Made by a program: the position numbers and the translations under genes. The notes below the pieces were generated by a model. It was not told the DNA's origin and did not search any database. It worked only from the letters and a program-made list of their open reading frames with translations. A stretch of 64,000 nucleotides of DNA. It comes from Trebonia sp963777905. Its GTDB lineage: Bacteria; Actinomycetota; Actinomycetes; Streptosporangiales; Streptosporangiaceae. Location: assembly GCA_963777905.1 (NCBI GenBank), contig CAVZSM010000039.1, positions 62,001 to 126,000 of the forward strand, in the 5' to 3' direction. This document shows positions 42,951 through 51,490 of this stretch, piece after piece. Each line of letters begins with the position of its first letter. The first letter of the stretch is position 1.

Positions 42951-44009
42951 TCATGTCATGCGGTCACCAGGGCGCTGGTTCTTGCTGACTGGCGAGCGGA
43001 GCCGGGCGGTGGCGGTGATCCTGGCCGCGATCGTGATGAGGATGGCGATCGGCAGCGTCTGCGGCAGCTCGCTGGGCGGCACGAACGCGACGGCGGCGAA
43101 CGCGACGGCCACCCCGCCGATGGCGACGAACAGCGCCGTCGCGACCCGGCGGGTGCGCAGCGTGCGCCGGACCAGCCCGCGCGCTTCCCGCGGCAGCCGC
43201 AGCAGCACCAGGCCGAAGCTCGCGACGGTGCCCACCGCCAGCACGCCGAACCCGACGGCGAACGGGAACCTGTCCACGTGCATGACGGCGGGCACCCACA
43301 GCATGAGCAGCGCGACCAGCACGAAGACGTAGATCATCCGGGACAGCGTGCGCAAGATGACGACGTCGATGTTCCTGCTGTAGATGTGCTCTCCTGGCGT
43401 GGTCCGCGCCGCGTTGATGAAGTGCCTGATCGCGCCCGCGGTGTCGTGCCTGCGCAGCCGGATCCTGCCGAGCTCGTTCATCGCGCCGCTGTGCGCCGGA
43501 TCAAGGGCGAGCGCGCGCTCCTGGTGCCCGCGGGCCGACTCGAGGTCTCCGCGGGCCAGCGCCACCTTGCCGGACAGGAAGTGCACGTCGGGCTCGTTCG
43601 GGGCGAGGCGGCGGGCCTCCGCCGCGGCGGAGGCGGCCAGCGCGGGCTGCGCGGCGGCCAGCGCGGCCTGGGCGACGCACACGTGGGTCTGCCAGTACGA
43701 CGGGGCCAGCCGGCGCGACTCGGAAGCCGCGCGCAGCGCCTCAGCGTGGTTCCCCAGGTGCATCAGGGCGTTGGACGCCAGCCGGTGCGGCCACTCCTCG
43801 ACTGGCTCGATCGCCGCCGCGCGGTTGGCGGCCTCGACGGCCTCGACGTACCGGTCGGCGCCCAGGTGGGCGCGGGCGAACAGGCACCACCCACGGGACG
43901 AGGCAGGCTCCGCGGCGACGAGCCGGGCGAGCAGGGACGTGGCCTCGTCGTAGCGCCCCAGGTCGAGCATGGTGGCAGCGCGCGCCAGCTCCTCCCGAAG
44001 TTCCGTCAA
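42951..44009 (-). CDS. TPR membrane protein partnered with the AAA ATPase
   Basis: 352 residues. About five TPR motifs fill residues 1-190, for example LGRYDEATSLLARLVAAEPA and RGDLESARGHQERALALDPA. Four hydrophobic helices follow at about 215-330. No N-terminal signal, so the TPR part should face the cytoplasm. The only start available after the preceding stop is TTG at 44009 (or CTG further up). It lies 25 bases after the AAA gene, which also begins with a TPR-like segment, so the two products may form a membrane-tethered complex (inference). Confidence 0.8.
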   Translation of the reverse strand: MTELREELARAATMLDLGRYDEATSLLARLVAAEPASSRGWCLFARAHLGADRYVEAVEAANRAAAIEPVEEWPHRLASNALMHLGNHAEALRAASESRRLAPSYWQTHVCVAQAALAAAQPALAASAAAEARRLAPNEPDVHFLSGKVALARGDLESARGHQERALALDPAHSGAMNELGRIRLRRHDTAGAIRHFINAARTTPGEHIYSRNIDVVILRTLSRMIYVFVLVALLMLWVPAVMHVDRFPFAVGFGVLAVGTVASFGLVLLRLPREARGLVRRTLRTRRVATALFVAIGGVAVAFAAVAFVPPSELPQTLPIAILITIAARITATARLRSPVSKNQRPGDRMT

Positions 44010-44034
44010 GTCGGCCCGTTCCGTCAGCCCGGAT

Positions 44035-45420
44035 TCAGATCAGCCGGCGCTTACGCAGGTATGCCACGAGATCATCGTATGCGCCGCCCTCGTTGGCGAA
44101 CAGCGCCACGTTCCGCGCGGTGTCGAACCAGGTGCCCAGCGACGGCCGTACCTCGCTGACCGCCGCCTCCAGGTCGGCCTGCCCGATCAGCCGGGGCTCG
44201 CCGCGGGTGACCGAGTCGAGCAGGGCGCGTTCCGCGGCGGTCTCGCAAACGTGCGCGATGTCGGCGCCTGAGTACCCGTCGGTCAGCCGGGACAGCTTCG
44301 AGAGGTCGATCCCGGCCACCGGCCGTTCCCGCAGGTGGTAGCGGAACACGCCTTCTCGCGCCGCCGGGTCGGGCGGCAAAACCAGCAAAGTACGGTCAAA
44401 GCGCCCAGGCCGCCGCAAGGCGGAGTCCACGTCCCACGGGTGGTTGGTCGCCGCGAGCAGGAAGACCCCGGTGTTGTCGGACGCCACGTCGTCGAGCTCG
44501 AGCAGCAGCTGGTTCACCGCGGACCGCATCGGCGTGTTCCGCAGCTGAGAGCGCTTCTGGCCGATCGCGTCGACCTCGTCGAGGAACAGCACGCACGGCG
44601 AGTTGCGGCGGGCGACCTCGAAGAGCTCGTGGATGTTCCGCTCGGAGCGGCCCACGAACATGTCGATCAGGTCCGCGAACGACACCGTGATGAACCGAGC
44701 GCCGAGCTCGCCGGCCACGGCGCGGGCGATGAACGTCTTGCCGCACCCGGGCGGGCCGTAAAGCAGCAGCCCGCCGCGCAGCGACTTGCCGTACAGCTTG
44801 CGCAGCTCGGGGTTGCGCATCGGCGCGAGGAACGCCGCCTCAAGGCGCTGCTTGACCTCGGTGAGCCCGGCCACGTCGGCGAGGGTCAGCCCCGCGGGCT
44901 CCGCGTCGTACGCGCGGGCCTCGTCAAGGGCCGAGGTGGACGCGGCGTCGCCCACGAACATGGCGGGCAGCACGTCGCGCAGCTCGTCTTCGGCCTGCGA
45001 CCAGTCGTAGCTGGCCGTGTCCTCGCCCGCGCCAGCCGCCGGGGGCGCAGCGGGCGTCTGGGGCGCCGGGGGTGCAGCGGGCGCCGGGTTCGCCGTGGGT
45101 GCCGTGGGAAGGACCGGGGCGTCGCCGTCGTCTGCGGGGTCTGCCACCGCGGGTGAGGAAGCGGAGTCGCCGGCAGGAGCCACCGTACGTTCCGGCGAAA
45201 CGGCAGGATCAGCCGGCGCGGACGGATGCTGGCCGGTCAGCAGGGCCAGCGCCTCACCGTTGCCCGGGTCGCGCTGCAGCACGGCGCCCAGGTGCCTGAC
45301 CGCCTCGTCCCGCTGGCCGGCGCGCAGCAGCAGCGACGCGAGGTGCAGCCGCAGCGGAACGTCGTCGGGCATCGCGGTGACCGCGCTACGCAGGCTGTCC
45401 AGCAAGGGTTCTGATTCCAT
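44035..45420 (-). CDS. AAA+ ATPase with N-terminal TPR-like segment
   Basis: 461 residues. The first 60 residues form a TPR-like pair (LRLHLASLLLRAGQRDEAVR), then a Pro/Ala linker to about 130. The classic AAA domain has Walker A LLLYGPPGCGKTFIARAVAG near 222, Walker B CVLFLDEVDAIGQKRSQ, sensor 1 FLLAATNHPWD and the Arg finger in LRRPGRFDRTLLVLP, then a lid with YSGADIAHVCETAAERAL. It resembles p97/FtsH/Vps4-type unfoldases without a protease domain. It may remodel membrane complexes with the TPR partner. Confidence 0.9.
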   Translation of the reverse strand: MESEPLLDSLRSAVTAMPDDVPLRLHLASLLLRAGQRDEAVRHLGAVLQRDPGNGEALALLTGQHPSAPADPAVSPERTVAPAGDSASSPAVADPADDGDAPVLPTAPTANPAPAAPPAPQTPAAPPAAGAGEDTASYDWSQAEDELRDVLPAMFVGDAASTSALDEARAYDAEPAGLTLADVAGLTEVKQRLEAAFLAPMRNPELRKLYGKSLRGGLLLYGPPGCGKTFIARAVAGELGARFITVSFADLIDMFVGRSERNIHELFEVARRNSPCVLFLDEVDAIGQKRSQLRNTPMRSAVNQLLLELDDVASDNTGVFLLAATNHPWDVDSALRRPGRFDRTLLVLPPDPAAREGVFRYHLRERPVAGIDLSKLSRLTDGYSGADIAHVCETAAERALLDSVTRGEPRLIGQADLEAAVSEVRPSLGTWFDTARNVALFANEGGAYDDLVAYLRKRRLI

Positions 45421-45496
45421 GCGTCCGTCCGGGGTAGAGAGCGACCACTATCCACACTATGAGGTCGCGCCGCCCGATGGGTACGGTCTGGGCAGA

Positions 45497-46501
45497 CTAG
45501 AGGCTCGTGGCGAGCTCCCGCAGCTGGTCGTGGATGCCCCCGAATGCCGCCGTGGGCAGGTACCGCTTGGGCATCTTGGCGATCGACGTGTAGTTCGTGT
45601 CACAGACGTTGGCCAGCGGCGACTCTACCGCCTGGGTGACGAGCTGGTAGGCGTCCAGCGGGTCGAGGCCGCACAAGGCGGACACCCACCCCACCATGTC
45701 GTGCTGCGCGATGCGGAACGCATCCTCCAGCGGCCGGGCGGACCCGGCGGACATGATGTAGTCATCATTTTCAAGCCGCGGCCAGGGGGTGGGTACCACC
45801 CCCTTGACCAGGTCCACGATGAGCACCGTGTTCATCGCGCACTCCACCGCGACGCCGCAGGTCTCGCCCTCGCCCTGCCTGGCGTGGCCGTCGCCGAGCG
45901 ACAGCAGCGCCCCTGGCACGTTGACGCCCAGGTAGCAGGTGGTGCCCGCGCGCATTTCCGGCGTGTCCATGTTGCCGCCGAACGCGTCGGGGACCAGCGA
46001 TGACCGCACCTCGCGCTGCGCGGGAGCCACGCCCACCGTGCCGTGCATCGGCTCCATCGGCAGGTCCGCGGTGAAGTCGCTCTTCCGCGCGGTGAACCGG
46101 CACACGCGGGCCGCCCTGTCGAGCTGCCACAGCCACACGAGCTCCTCGAGCGGCTCGTGGAGCAGCGCGGTCAGGTGAGTCCCGGTCAGGGCGCCGAACA
46201 GCGGCACCGTGGTGGACGCCGCCCAGTCCCTGGCGGGCTCGATCGACACGAAGTGGACGGCCACCGTGTCGCCCGGCTCGGCACCCTCGATGTAGAAGGG
46301 GCCGGTCTGCGGGTTGAGGCCGGTGATGTTCTGGGTGGAGACCAGGTCCGTCTCGCTCCTGACGCGGCCCGCGAAGGCGTCCTCGGTGTACACGCTGAGG
46401 GCGACGGGCGGCGTGAGCCGCCTGACCGGCGCCGCCCCGCCGAACGTCCAGGCGTACTCGCCGGGCTCCGGCCGGTAGCTGATCAGTTCCAGGTCGCTCA
46501 T
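45497..46501 (-). CDS. fmdA: acetamidase/formamidase
   Basis: 334 residues. TGPFYIEGAEPGDTVAVHFV, TVGVAPAQREVRSS, and GGNMDTPEMRAGTTCYLGVN followed by GDGHARQGEGETCG are the acetamidase/formamidase signature. It hydrolyses formamide or short amides to the acid and ammonia. Its ATG overlaps the stop of a short permease remnant by four bases. Confidence 0.92.
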   Translation of the reverse strand: MSDLELISYRPEPGEYAWTFGGAAPVRRLTPPVALSVYTEDAFAGRVRSETDLVSTQNITGLNPQTGPFYIEGAEPGDTVAVHFVSIEPARDWAASTTVPLFGALTGTHLTALLHEPLEELVWLWQLDRAARVCRFTARKSDFTADLPMEPMHGTVGVAPAQREVRSSLVPDAFGGNMDTPEMRAGTTCYLGVNVPGALLSLGDGHARQGEGETCGVAVECAMNTVLIVDLVKGVVPTPWPRLENDDYIMSAGSARPLEDAFRIAQHDMVGWVSALCGLDPLDAYQLVTQAVESPLANVCDTNYTSIAKMPKRYLPTAAFGGIHDQLRELATSL

Positions 46502-46689
46502 GGGGTTGCCTCCCCGCCTGCCGCCGGTCCCGTCTCGGCCGTCTCGGCTGGCTCGTCGAGGTGCACCAGGCCGACCTCGGTGACCCGCCGCGGATGCCGT
46601 GCGTACAGGTAGCCAAGGTACGCGACGCCCACCAGCATGAAGCCGCCGACCCCTGGGCCTATGTAGGAGGCGGGCGGCGCGAGCGGCAC
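46498..46689 (-). pseudogene. last helix and tail of an amino-acid (APC) permease
   Basis: 63 codons open from a GTG at 46689. GPGVGGFMLVGVAYLGYLYA is one transmembrane helix and RHPRRVTEVGLVHLDEP is a basic cytoplasmic tail, a pattern seen at the C-terminus of APC-type permeases. The remaining eleven helices are absent. Its stop overlaps the fmdA start, as expected of an ancestral permease-fmdA operon. It could still be a stand-alone small membrane protein. Confidence 0.45.
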
Positions 46690-46990
46690 GGCACTAGATG
46701 CCCGGCCCCGCAGTCCTCCCTAGCCCCGCCCGCCCCGCGGCTCGCACGCCCACCTCAGCGGGGTCCGGGCTGGCCGGCCCGAGCCCGCTGATTTCATGAT
46801 CACGAAAGAAAAGCACGCGCATAGGGTTTTTTCTTTCGTGATCATGCTGAGGTCGTGCCAGATCCGGCGCCGTTGACTCTGGCCCTTCAACCTGTAGGCC
46901 AGATGAGCCGCTCACGCCATATCAGCAACGTGCGCTGCGGTTATCGCCAGTCACACCAGCCACTTCTGCTGAGTGCGCCCCGCGCCCCGG
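46690..46990. other. intergenic spacer with hairpin
   Basis: A 301-base spacer between the permease remnant and the end of the repeat-protein gene. Apart from the 52-base hairpin at 46795-46846 I see no gene or clear promoter. Confidence 0.6.
46795..46846. repeat. 52-base perfect hairpin (18-bp arms, 16-base loop), second element
   Basis: CATGATCACGAAAGAAAA (46795-46812) pairs exactly with 46829-46846 around a 16-base loop containing AGGGTT. The geometry equals that of the hairpin at 1546-1597; both contain AGGGT in the loop and GATCACGA at or beside the left arm. The AT-rich arms contrast with the surroundings. Confidence 0.8.
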
Positions 46991-49555
46991 CTAGCAGGCG
47001 TTGTCGGCCTTGTTGGCCGCGGCGTTGAGCTGGCTGACGGTCGCGGACGGCACCGAGCCGCTCTGCACGTCGGTGCGCACGGCGGTCAGTTCCGTGAGCA
47101 GGCCGTTGAGCGCGGTCTTGGCGGAGGCGCTCTGCGCCTGCCCGGCCGCGGTCTGCAACTCGGCGATCGCCGTGTTCATGTCGGTGGTGAGCTTGGCCTG
47201 CGAGGCCTGCGCGTTGAGATCGTCGATCGTGTTGTTGTACGCGGTCAGCGCGGTCCCCGTGTAGGACTTGCAGCCAGGATCGGTCGGGCCGAGCAGCTTG
47301 GGCGTGACGATCACCCCGGCGACGGCTGCGACCGCTATCACGGCCGCGCCGCCGATGAGCAGGCCGCGCTTGCCTTTGAGCTTGCCGCCGCCTGTCTTGC
47401 CGCTGCCTGTCTTGCCGCCGCCTGACCTGTCCGCGCCCGGCAGCGCCGGGGGTCCGCCCGGCGCGGCCTGCTGGAACCCGGGATACCCGCCCTGCTGGTA
47501 ACCCGGATACGCGTCCTGCTGGGGGTAGCTGGGGTACGCGCCGCTCGGGCCGCCCGGGGCGCCCGGGTAACCGCCAGGCTGCTGGCCCGGGTAGCCCGTA
47601 TCGAGGCTCGGGTCAAGGAAGGCCCGCGTTTGCTGGTCGCCGAAGCCATTTGGCTGGCCAGGGAAGCCGCCTTGGTGCTGGCCAGGGAAGCCGCCCTGGC
47701 TGCTGGTCACGAAGCCGCCCGGCTGCTGCCCGCCGAAGCCGCCAGGCTGACCAGGGAAGCTGCCTGACTGCTGGCCGCCGAAAGCGGCTGGCTGCTGGCT
47801 GCCGAAAGCGCCCGGCTGCTGGTCGCCGAAGCCGCCAGGCTGACCAGGGAAGCCGCCCGGGTTGGCCGTGCCGGGGAATGCCGGCTGGGCCGCGTCAGGG
47901 AAGCCGCCCGGCTGGGCAGCCCCGTGGAATGTCGCCGTCTCAGCGGCACTGCGGAACCCGGTCGGCTGCTGCGCTCCAGGGAAGGCACCCTGCTGGGATG
48001 TGCCAGGGAAGGCACCCTGCTGGGGCGAGCCAGGAAAGGCGCCTGGCTGCGGTGCCCCCGGCTGGGTCCCCGAGAATGAATCTGGCTGGGGTGCCCCAGC
48101 GAAGGAACCAGGTTGCGGCGTCCCGGGGAAGGCGCCCTGCTGTGATGTTCCCGGGAACGCGCCCGCCTGCTGCCCTCCAGGGAAGTGATCTGGCTGGGTG
48201 GTGTCGGGGAACTGACCCGGCTGCGGTGCGCCTGGGAACGGTCCCGCCTGGGTTGTCCCCGGGAAGGATCCCGATTGCGGTGTGCCTGGGAAGGTGCCCG
48301 GCTGGGTCGCCCCGCCGAAGTCGCCCGGCCGCTGCCCGGATGCGTAGCCGCCCTGCGTGTAACCAGGCGCCTGCTGATCTGAACCCGCGTAGTCCTGGCC
48401 GAACGGGGCCTGCCCCGGGTACCCGGCAACCTGTCCCAGGTATCCGCGGCCCGGCGATCCCTGAGGCGCTGCCGGTGCTGGGACCTGGTGCGGGCCTGAA
48501 GGCCGCTGCGGCGCCGGCGGAATCTGGCTGTCGAAGCTGGCGGGCTGCGGCTGCGGGCTTCGGTGGCTGCCTGACTCTGGCCCGGCAGAACCGAATCCGG
48601 CAGGCACCTGACCAGAGGACCCACCGAAGCTCTCCGGCCGCTGGCTGCCGAAGCCGCCTGGCTGCTGCCCGCCGAAGCTCTCTGCCTGCTGCCCGGCGAA
48701 ACCTCGTGGCTGCTGGTCGGCGTAGCTCCTCGACCGTTCGTCGGCGAAGCCGCCTGGCTGCTGCCCGCCGAAGCCGCCCGGCTGTCGCCCGCCAGACGTC
48801 CCTGGCTGCTGCCCTGCGAAGCTCCGTGGCGATTGTCCGCCGAAGCCGCCGGGCTGTGCGGCGTAGTCGTTGCCGGTGTTGCCGTTCGCGGCGTAGTCGT
48901 TGCCGTTGGGCGGGAAGGCGGCCCGCTGATCGCCGCTTGCCGGGTAACGGTCGCCAGGAGAGCGGTCGGCGCCGTAACCGGCGGCCCCGGCATGGCCGCC
49001 TGAGTGCCGGCCGGTGGAGTAACCGTCGGGCCGGGAGTCGCTGCCCGGGTAGCCTCCTGGCGCACGATCGCCTTGCTCGCGGCCGCCGGCCGCGTAGCTG
49101 TCCCGTTGATCCCCGTAGGCCCGTTGATCCGTGTAGCCGGACCCGTCACCGGCGCGTCCCGCGGCGCGGGTGCCGCCGCCGGAGGCCTCTGGACCCTCGT
49201 CTTGCCGCCCGCGCGGAGTGAACCAGGAACCCTGTTCCTGGTTCACGGGGCGCTGGTAAGCGCCGCCGCCGGAACCGCCGCCCGGTACCCCGTTAGCGCC
49301 AGCTCCCGCCGGTTCGCTGGAACGGGTGGCCGGCGATTGCCAGGGTGCGGTGCCCGGTCCGTAGGAGTAGCTGTCGTCGGGCCCGTTGGCCTGTGCCGGG
49401 TCCGCGGCCTGCCCGCTAGGCGGCGGACCGGCGGGCCCCGCGGCTGGCAGCGCCGCACGTGGCCGTCGCGCGGGCAGCGCGCGGCCAGGGGTCGCGGCAC
49501 CGGGGGCCTCCGGCGGGGGCCGGTTTCCTGCGGGCGGATCTGACGCTGACGACAT
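46991..49555 (-). CDS. Q/P/G/F-repeat protein with one membrane helix and a small extracytoplasmic domain
   Basis: 854 residues from the ATG at 49555. After a disordered Pro/Gly/Ser/Tyr region comes a long array of short repeats, first GGQQPGGF type (about residues 240-330), then FPGTPQPGS/FPGTTQAGP type (about 420-560), then GGFGGQQPGGF and YPGYQQGGYPG. A single helix, GLLIGGAAVIAVAAVAGVIV, follows near residue 735. The last 100 residues form a helical domain bounded by cysteines (CKSYTGTALTAYNN to the terminal NADNAC). With no signal peptide, the repeats should be cytoplasmic. Function is unknown; many TP sites could be phosphorylated and read by the adjacent FHA protein (inference). Confidence 0.75.
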   Translation of the reverse strand: MSSASDPPAGNRPPPEAPGAATPGRALPARRPRAALPAAGPAGPPPSGQAADPAQANGPDDSYSYGPGTAPWQSPATRSSEPAGAGANGVPGGGSGGGAYQRPVNQEQGSWFTPRGRQDEGPEASGGGTRAAGRAGDGSGYTDQRAYGDQRDSYAAGGREQGDRAPGGYPGSDSRPDGYSTGRHSGGHAGAAGYGADRSPGDRYPASGDQRAAFPPNGNDYAANGNTGNDYAAQPGGFGGQSPRSFAGQQPGTSGGRQPGGFGGQQPGGFADERSRSYADQQPRGFAGQQAESFGGQQPGGFGSQRPESFGGSSGQVPAGFGSAGPESGSHRSPQPQPASFDSQIPPAPQRPSGPHQVPAPAAPQGSPGRGYLGQVAGYPGQAPFGQDYAGSDQQAPGYTQGGYASGQRPGDFGGATQPGTFPGTPQSGSFPGTTQAGPFPGAPQPGQFPDTTQPDHFPGGQQAGAFPGTSQQGAFPGTPQPGSFAGAPQPDSFSGTQPGAPQPGAFPGSPQQGAFPGTSQQGAFPGAQQPTGFRSAAETATFHGAAQPGGFPDAAQPAFPGTANPGGFPGQPGGFGDQQPGAFGSQQPAAFGGQQSGSFPGQPGGFGGQQPGGFVTSSQGGFPGQHQGGFPGQPNGFGDQQTRAFLDPSLDTGYPGQQPGGYPGAPGGPSGAYPSYPQQDAYPGYQQGGYPGFQQAAPGGPPALPGADRSGGGKTGSGKTGGGKLKGKRGLLIGGAAVIAVAAVAGVIVTPKLLGPTDPGCKSYTGTALTAYNNTIDDLNAQASQAKLTTDMNTAIAELQTAAGQAQSASAKTALNGLLTELTAVRTDVQSGSVPSATVSQLNAAANKADNAC

Positions 49556-49575
49556 GACTAATCCGTTCCGGGATG

Positions 49576-49597
49576 CACGTGCACACAGCTGCACGTG
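49576..49597. promoter_or_regulatory. inverted repeat upstream of the repeat-protein gene
   Basis: CACGTGCA (49576-49583) and TGCACGTG (49590-49597) are exact complements separated by six bases. They lie 20-40 bases before the ATG at 49555 (minus strand). This fits an operator or a leader hairpin. Confidence 0.45.
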
Positions 49598-49611
49598 GAA
49601 TCTACGGCATA

Positions 49612-49647
49612 TTCCTGGCGGGGATCGCAGGTACGCCCCGCCAGGAA
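49612..49647 (-). terminator. terminator-like hairpin after the FHA gene
   Basis: TTCCTGGCGGGG (49612-49623) pairs exactly with CCCCGCCAGGAA (49636-49647) around a 12-base loop, starting about 22 bases after the FHA stop codon. It would separate FHA transcription from the downstream repeat-protein gene. Confidence 0.6.
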
Positions 49648-49669
49648 GAAGCGGAACGGAGCCCAGCGG

Positions 49670-50281
49670 TCAGACGAACCCGTTGCGGCTGAGGCTCGCC
49701 GGGTCTGGCTCGGCCCGGGGCAGCGAGACGTCACCGGTGACGTCCGCGGCGAGCCGGATACGGTCACCGTCGACCAGCCTTACCTCCGACCCTGGCAGGA
49801 CCCGGTCGCCGTTGACAAAGGTCCCGTTGGTCGACCCCTCGTCGCGGATCGAGGCGCGGCCGCCATCATCGACCATGACCGTCGCGTGCCGCCGTGACAC
49901 GTTGTCGTACTGGTTGAACGCCGCGGCGACGAGCGACTGCGCCGGGTCACGTCCCAGGATGACGGACGTGCCCGCCGGCACGTCCACGTTTCCTGTCGGG
50001 AACGAGATCCGCAGCACGATCGGAGAGATGCGGCGGCGGCCGCCAGGGAGCGGCTGCCTGCAGTTGGTGCACACCACGTCGGCTGGGTCTTGCACCATCG
50101 CGCCGCAGTTGGGGCACATGGCCCGGCCATCTCCCGGCCGGAGGTACTGCTGGGAGACCGTCGGCGACGGTATATCGTCGTCGGCGTACGGTGTGTGCGG
50201 CAGGTTAGCGCCACACCGGAAGCAGATCAGGTCCTCCGGCTGCACCTTGACGCCGCAGTCTGGGCAGGTCAGGATCGCCAT
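49670..50281 (-). CDS. FHA domain protein with two zinc ribbons
   Basis: 203 residues. Two zinc-ribbon halves, CPDCG/CFRCG (residues 6-24) and CPNCG/CTNCR (about 56-75), precede an FHA domain with VILGRDPAQS, NVSRRHATVMV and STNGTFVNG. FHA domains bind phosphothreonine, usually from Ser/Thr kinases. Its neighbours are a Thr/Pro-rich repeat protein and the conservon operon, so it is a plausible adaptor. A stem-loop lies directly upstream of the ATG. Confidence 0.9.
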   Translation of the reverse strand: MAILTCPDCGVKVQPEDLICFRCGANLPHTPYADDDIPSPTVSQQYLRPGDGRAMCPNCGAMVQDPADVVCTNCRQPLPGGRRRISPIVLRISFPTGNVDVPAGTSVILGRDPAQSLVAAAFNQYDNVSRRHATVMVDDGGRASIRDEGSTNGTFVNGDRVLPGSEVRLVDGDRIRLAADVTGDVSLPRAEPDPASLSRNGFV

Positions 50282-51402
50282 CTCCTTGCTATGGGGCGGT
50301 TAGCTGTTGCACAGCTACCTTACCGCCCGAGAGCGTCTTGGCTCTAGAGATCGCCTACTCCGCCGGGGCGATCGCCGCCACGGCCCGGCCGTCGGCCGCA
50401 ATGATCATCGCTTGAAATAGCAAACTTCGGCACCGATCATTCGGGTCAGGCAGCAATCGTGTGCAGTGCACCCGCCGCATTCCGCAATTGCGCCCGGCGC
50501 ATCGCCCGCCCGTTGTTTGGCCGGCCAGGACAGGGCGAAAAAACTGACTCAAGCAGACTATGGATCCGCCATTGCCGCCGGAGTCCGCGCTACTCGCCAC
50601 GAAATCTCGCGGCGCGTGTTCGCGACTATTCCGGCCGGGCGCCGGCGAGCGGCAGCCGCGTGCGGCCCCGCCCCGCACGTCGCCCTGGGCTGGGCGAAGT
50701 GGCCGCGGGCCGCTCGCGCGGGTGACGGGGGAGCGGTACCGGGGAGGCGGCCGGCGATTAACTGCCAGAAATTTACGGCCTTATGCTTATTTAAACCGTC
50801 GTCGGAGAGCGAGCCTTATCCGCCCCGCCAAAAGACCTGTCAGTTGTCTCGCGGGAAGCAACGAGGGATTTTGGGATGATTGTCCGCTGCCGTGGCCGAT
50901 CGTCCGGATGGCTGGCGCGGCCGCGCGGTAAGCCCGCCGGGCGGAACCGGGCCCGAGTCTCCTGCACCGCCGGACCGCGGTCATCGGTCGGCCTGCTGGG
51001 CGCCGGAACTAGCCCGCAGCCGGGATTAGCCGGGATTAACCGTGGTCCAGGCCGGCTAATTGCCTGGTGGCGACCGTCGATCTTGTACGGCGTTCAGCGT
51101 GCGAGCGCTGCCACGGTGGCCGCCCGGGCGCGGCGGGAGCAGGCGGTCACGCCGTGTGGCAGATGCTCGACGCCCGTATTTCACGGGTTCGCGAGGCTCT
51201 ACACGGATGACGAAGTTCTAGAGCATGGACTCGACTTTGGCAAAGTTCAGGGTGATTCCGGGTGAATGCCCAGTCGGAGGCTCCCAATTGATGATTATAT
51301 GTCCCTACCCGTTTTGTGACGCTAGCTGGAAGAGGGGTCTCGGCCGCCCTGTCGGCCCGTGCAGCAGCGATCGTTGCTGAGGGAAGGGAGAGGGACGTGC
51401 CG
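50282..51402. other. 1.1 kb non-coding leader region before the conservon operon
   Basis: No convincing gene was found. Short open frames here lack ribosome-binding sites and domain patterns. The segment is less GC-rich in patches (for example 50760-50820 and 51280-51320). A stem-loop at 50294-50328 (TAGCTG/CAGCTA plus GGGCGGT/ACCGCCC, with a four-base bulge) sits at the FHA gene start. It probably holds divergent promoters for the FHA gene and the conservon. Confidence 0.55.
50294..50328 (-). promoter_or_regulatory. stem-loop in the FHA gene leader
   Basis: GGGCGGTTAGCTG (50294-50306) pairs with CAGCTA (50312-50317) and ACCGCCC (50322-50328), with CCTT bulged. It lies 13 bases upstream of the FHA ATG on its strand, so it could be an operator or a translational control hairpin. 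Confidence 0.45.
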
Positions 51403-51483
51403 ATGATGAGCGGCTCCGTCGTTCGCTGCCCGGTGGAGGTCCAGGTGGCGCTTGAAGCTGCGAGGTGCGAGCGCAGTGCGTAG
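51403..51483 (+). CDS. possible 26-residue leader peptide before cvnA
   Basis: An ATG at 51403 follows the purine-rich GGGAAGGGAGAGGGA with good spacing and opens a 26-codon frame (MMSGSVVRCPVEVQ...) that stops at TAG 51481-51483. The cvnA ATG is seven bases after the stop. The strength of its ribosome-binding site compared with that of cvnA suggests coupled translation. It could also be a fortuitous frame. Confidence 0.3.
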   Translation: MMSGSVVRCPVEVQVALEAARCERSA

Positions 51484-51490
51484 ACGATCG

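Noticed and set aside
46991..49555. Regular repeats resembling a CRISPR array or satellite DNA
   Set aside because: The repeats are in frame, degenerate and encode a coherent Q/P/G/F protein with a membrane helix; unit spacing is irregular.
50459..51265. Several open frames of 60-137 codons in the conservon leader
   Set aside because: They overlap in multiple frames, lack ribosome-binding sites and show no protein pattern.
51452..51490. TTG start for cvnA giving 13 more residues
   Set aside because: The spacing from GGAGG is long and it lies within a competing short frame; the ATG at 51491 is simpler, though not proven.
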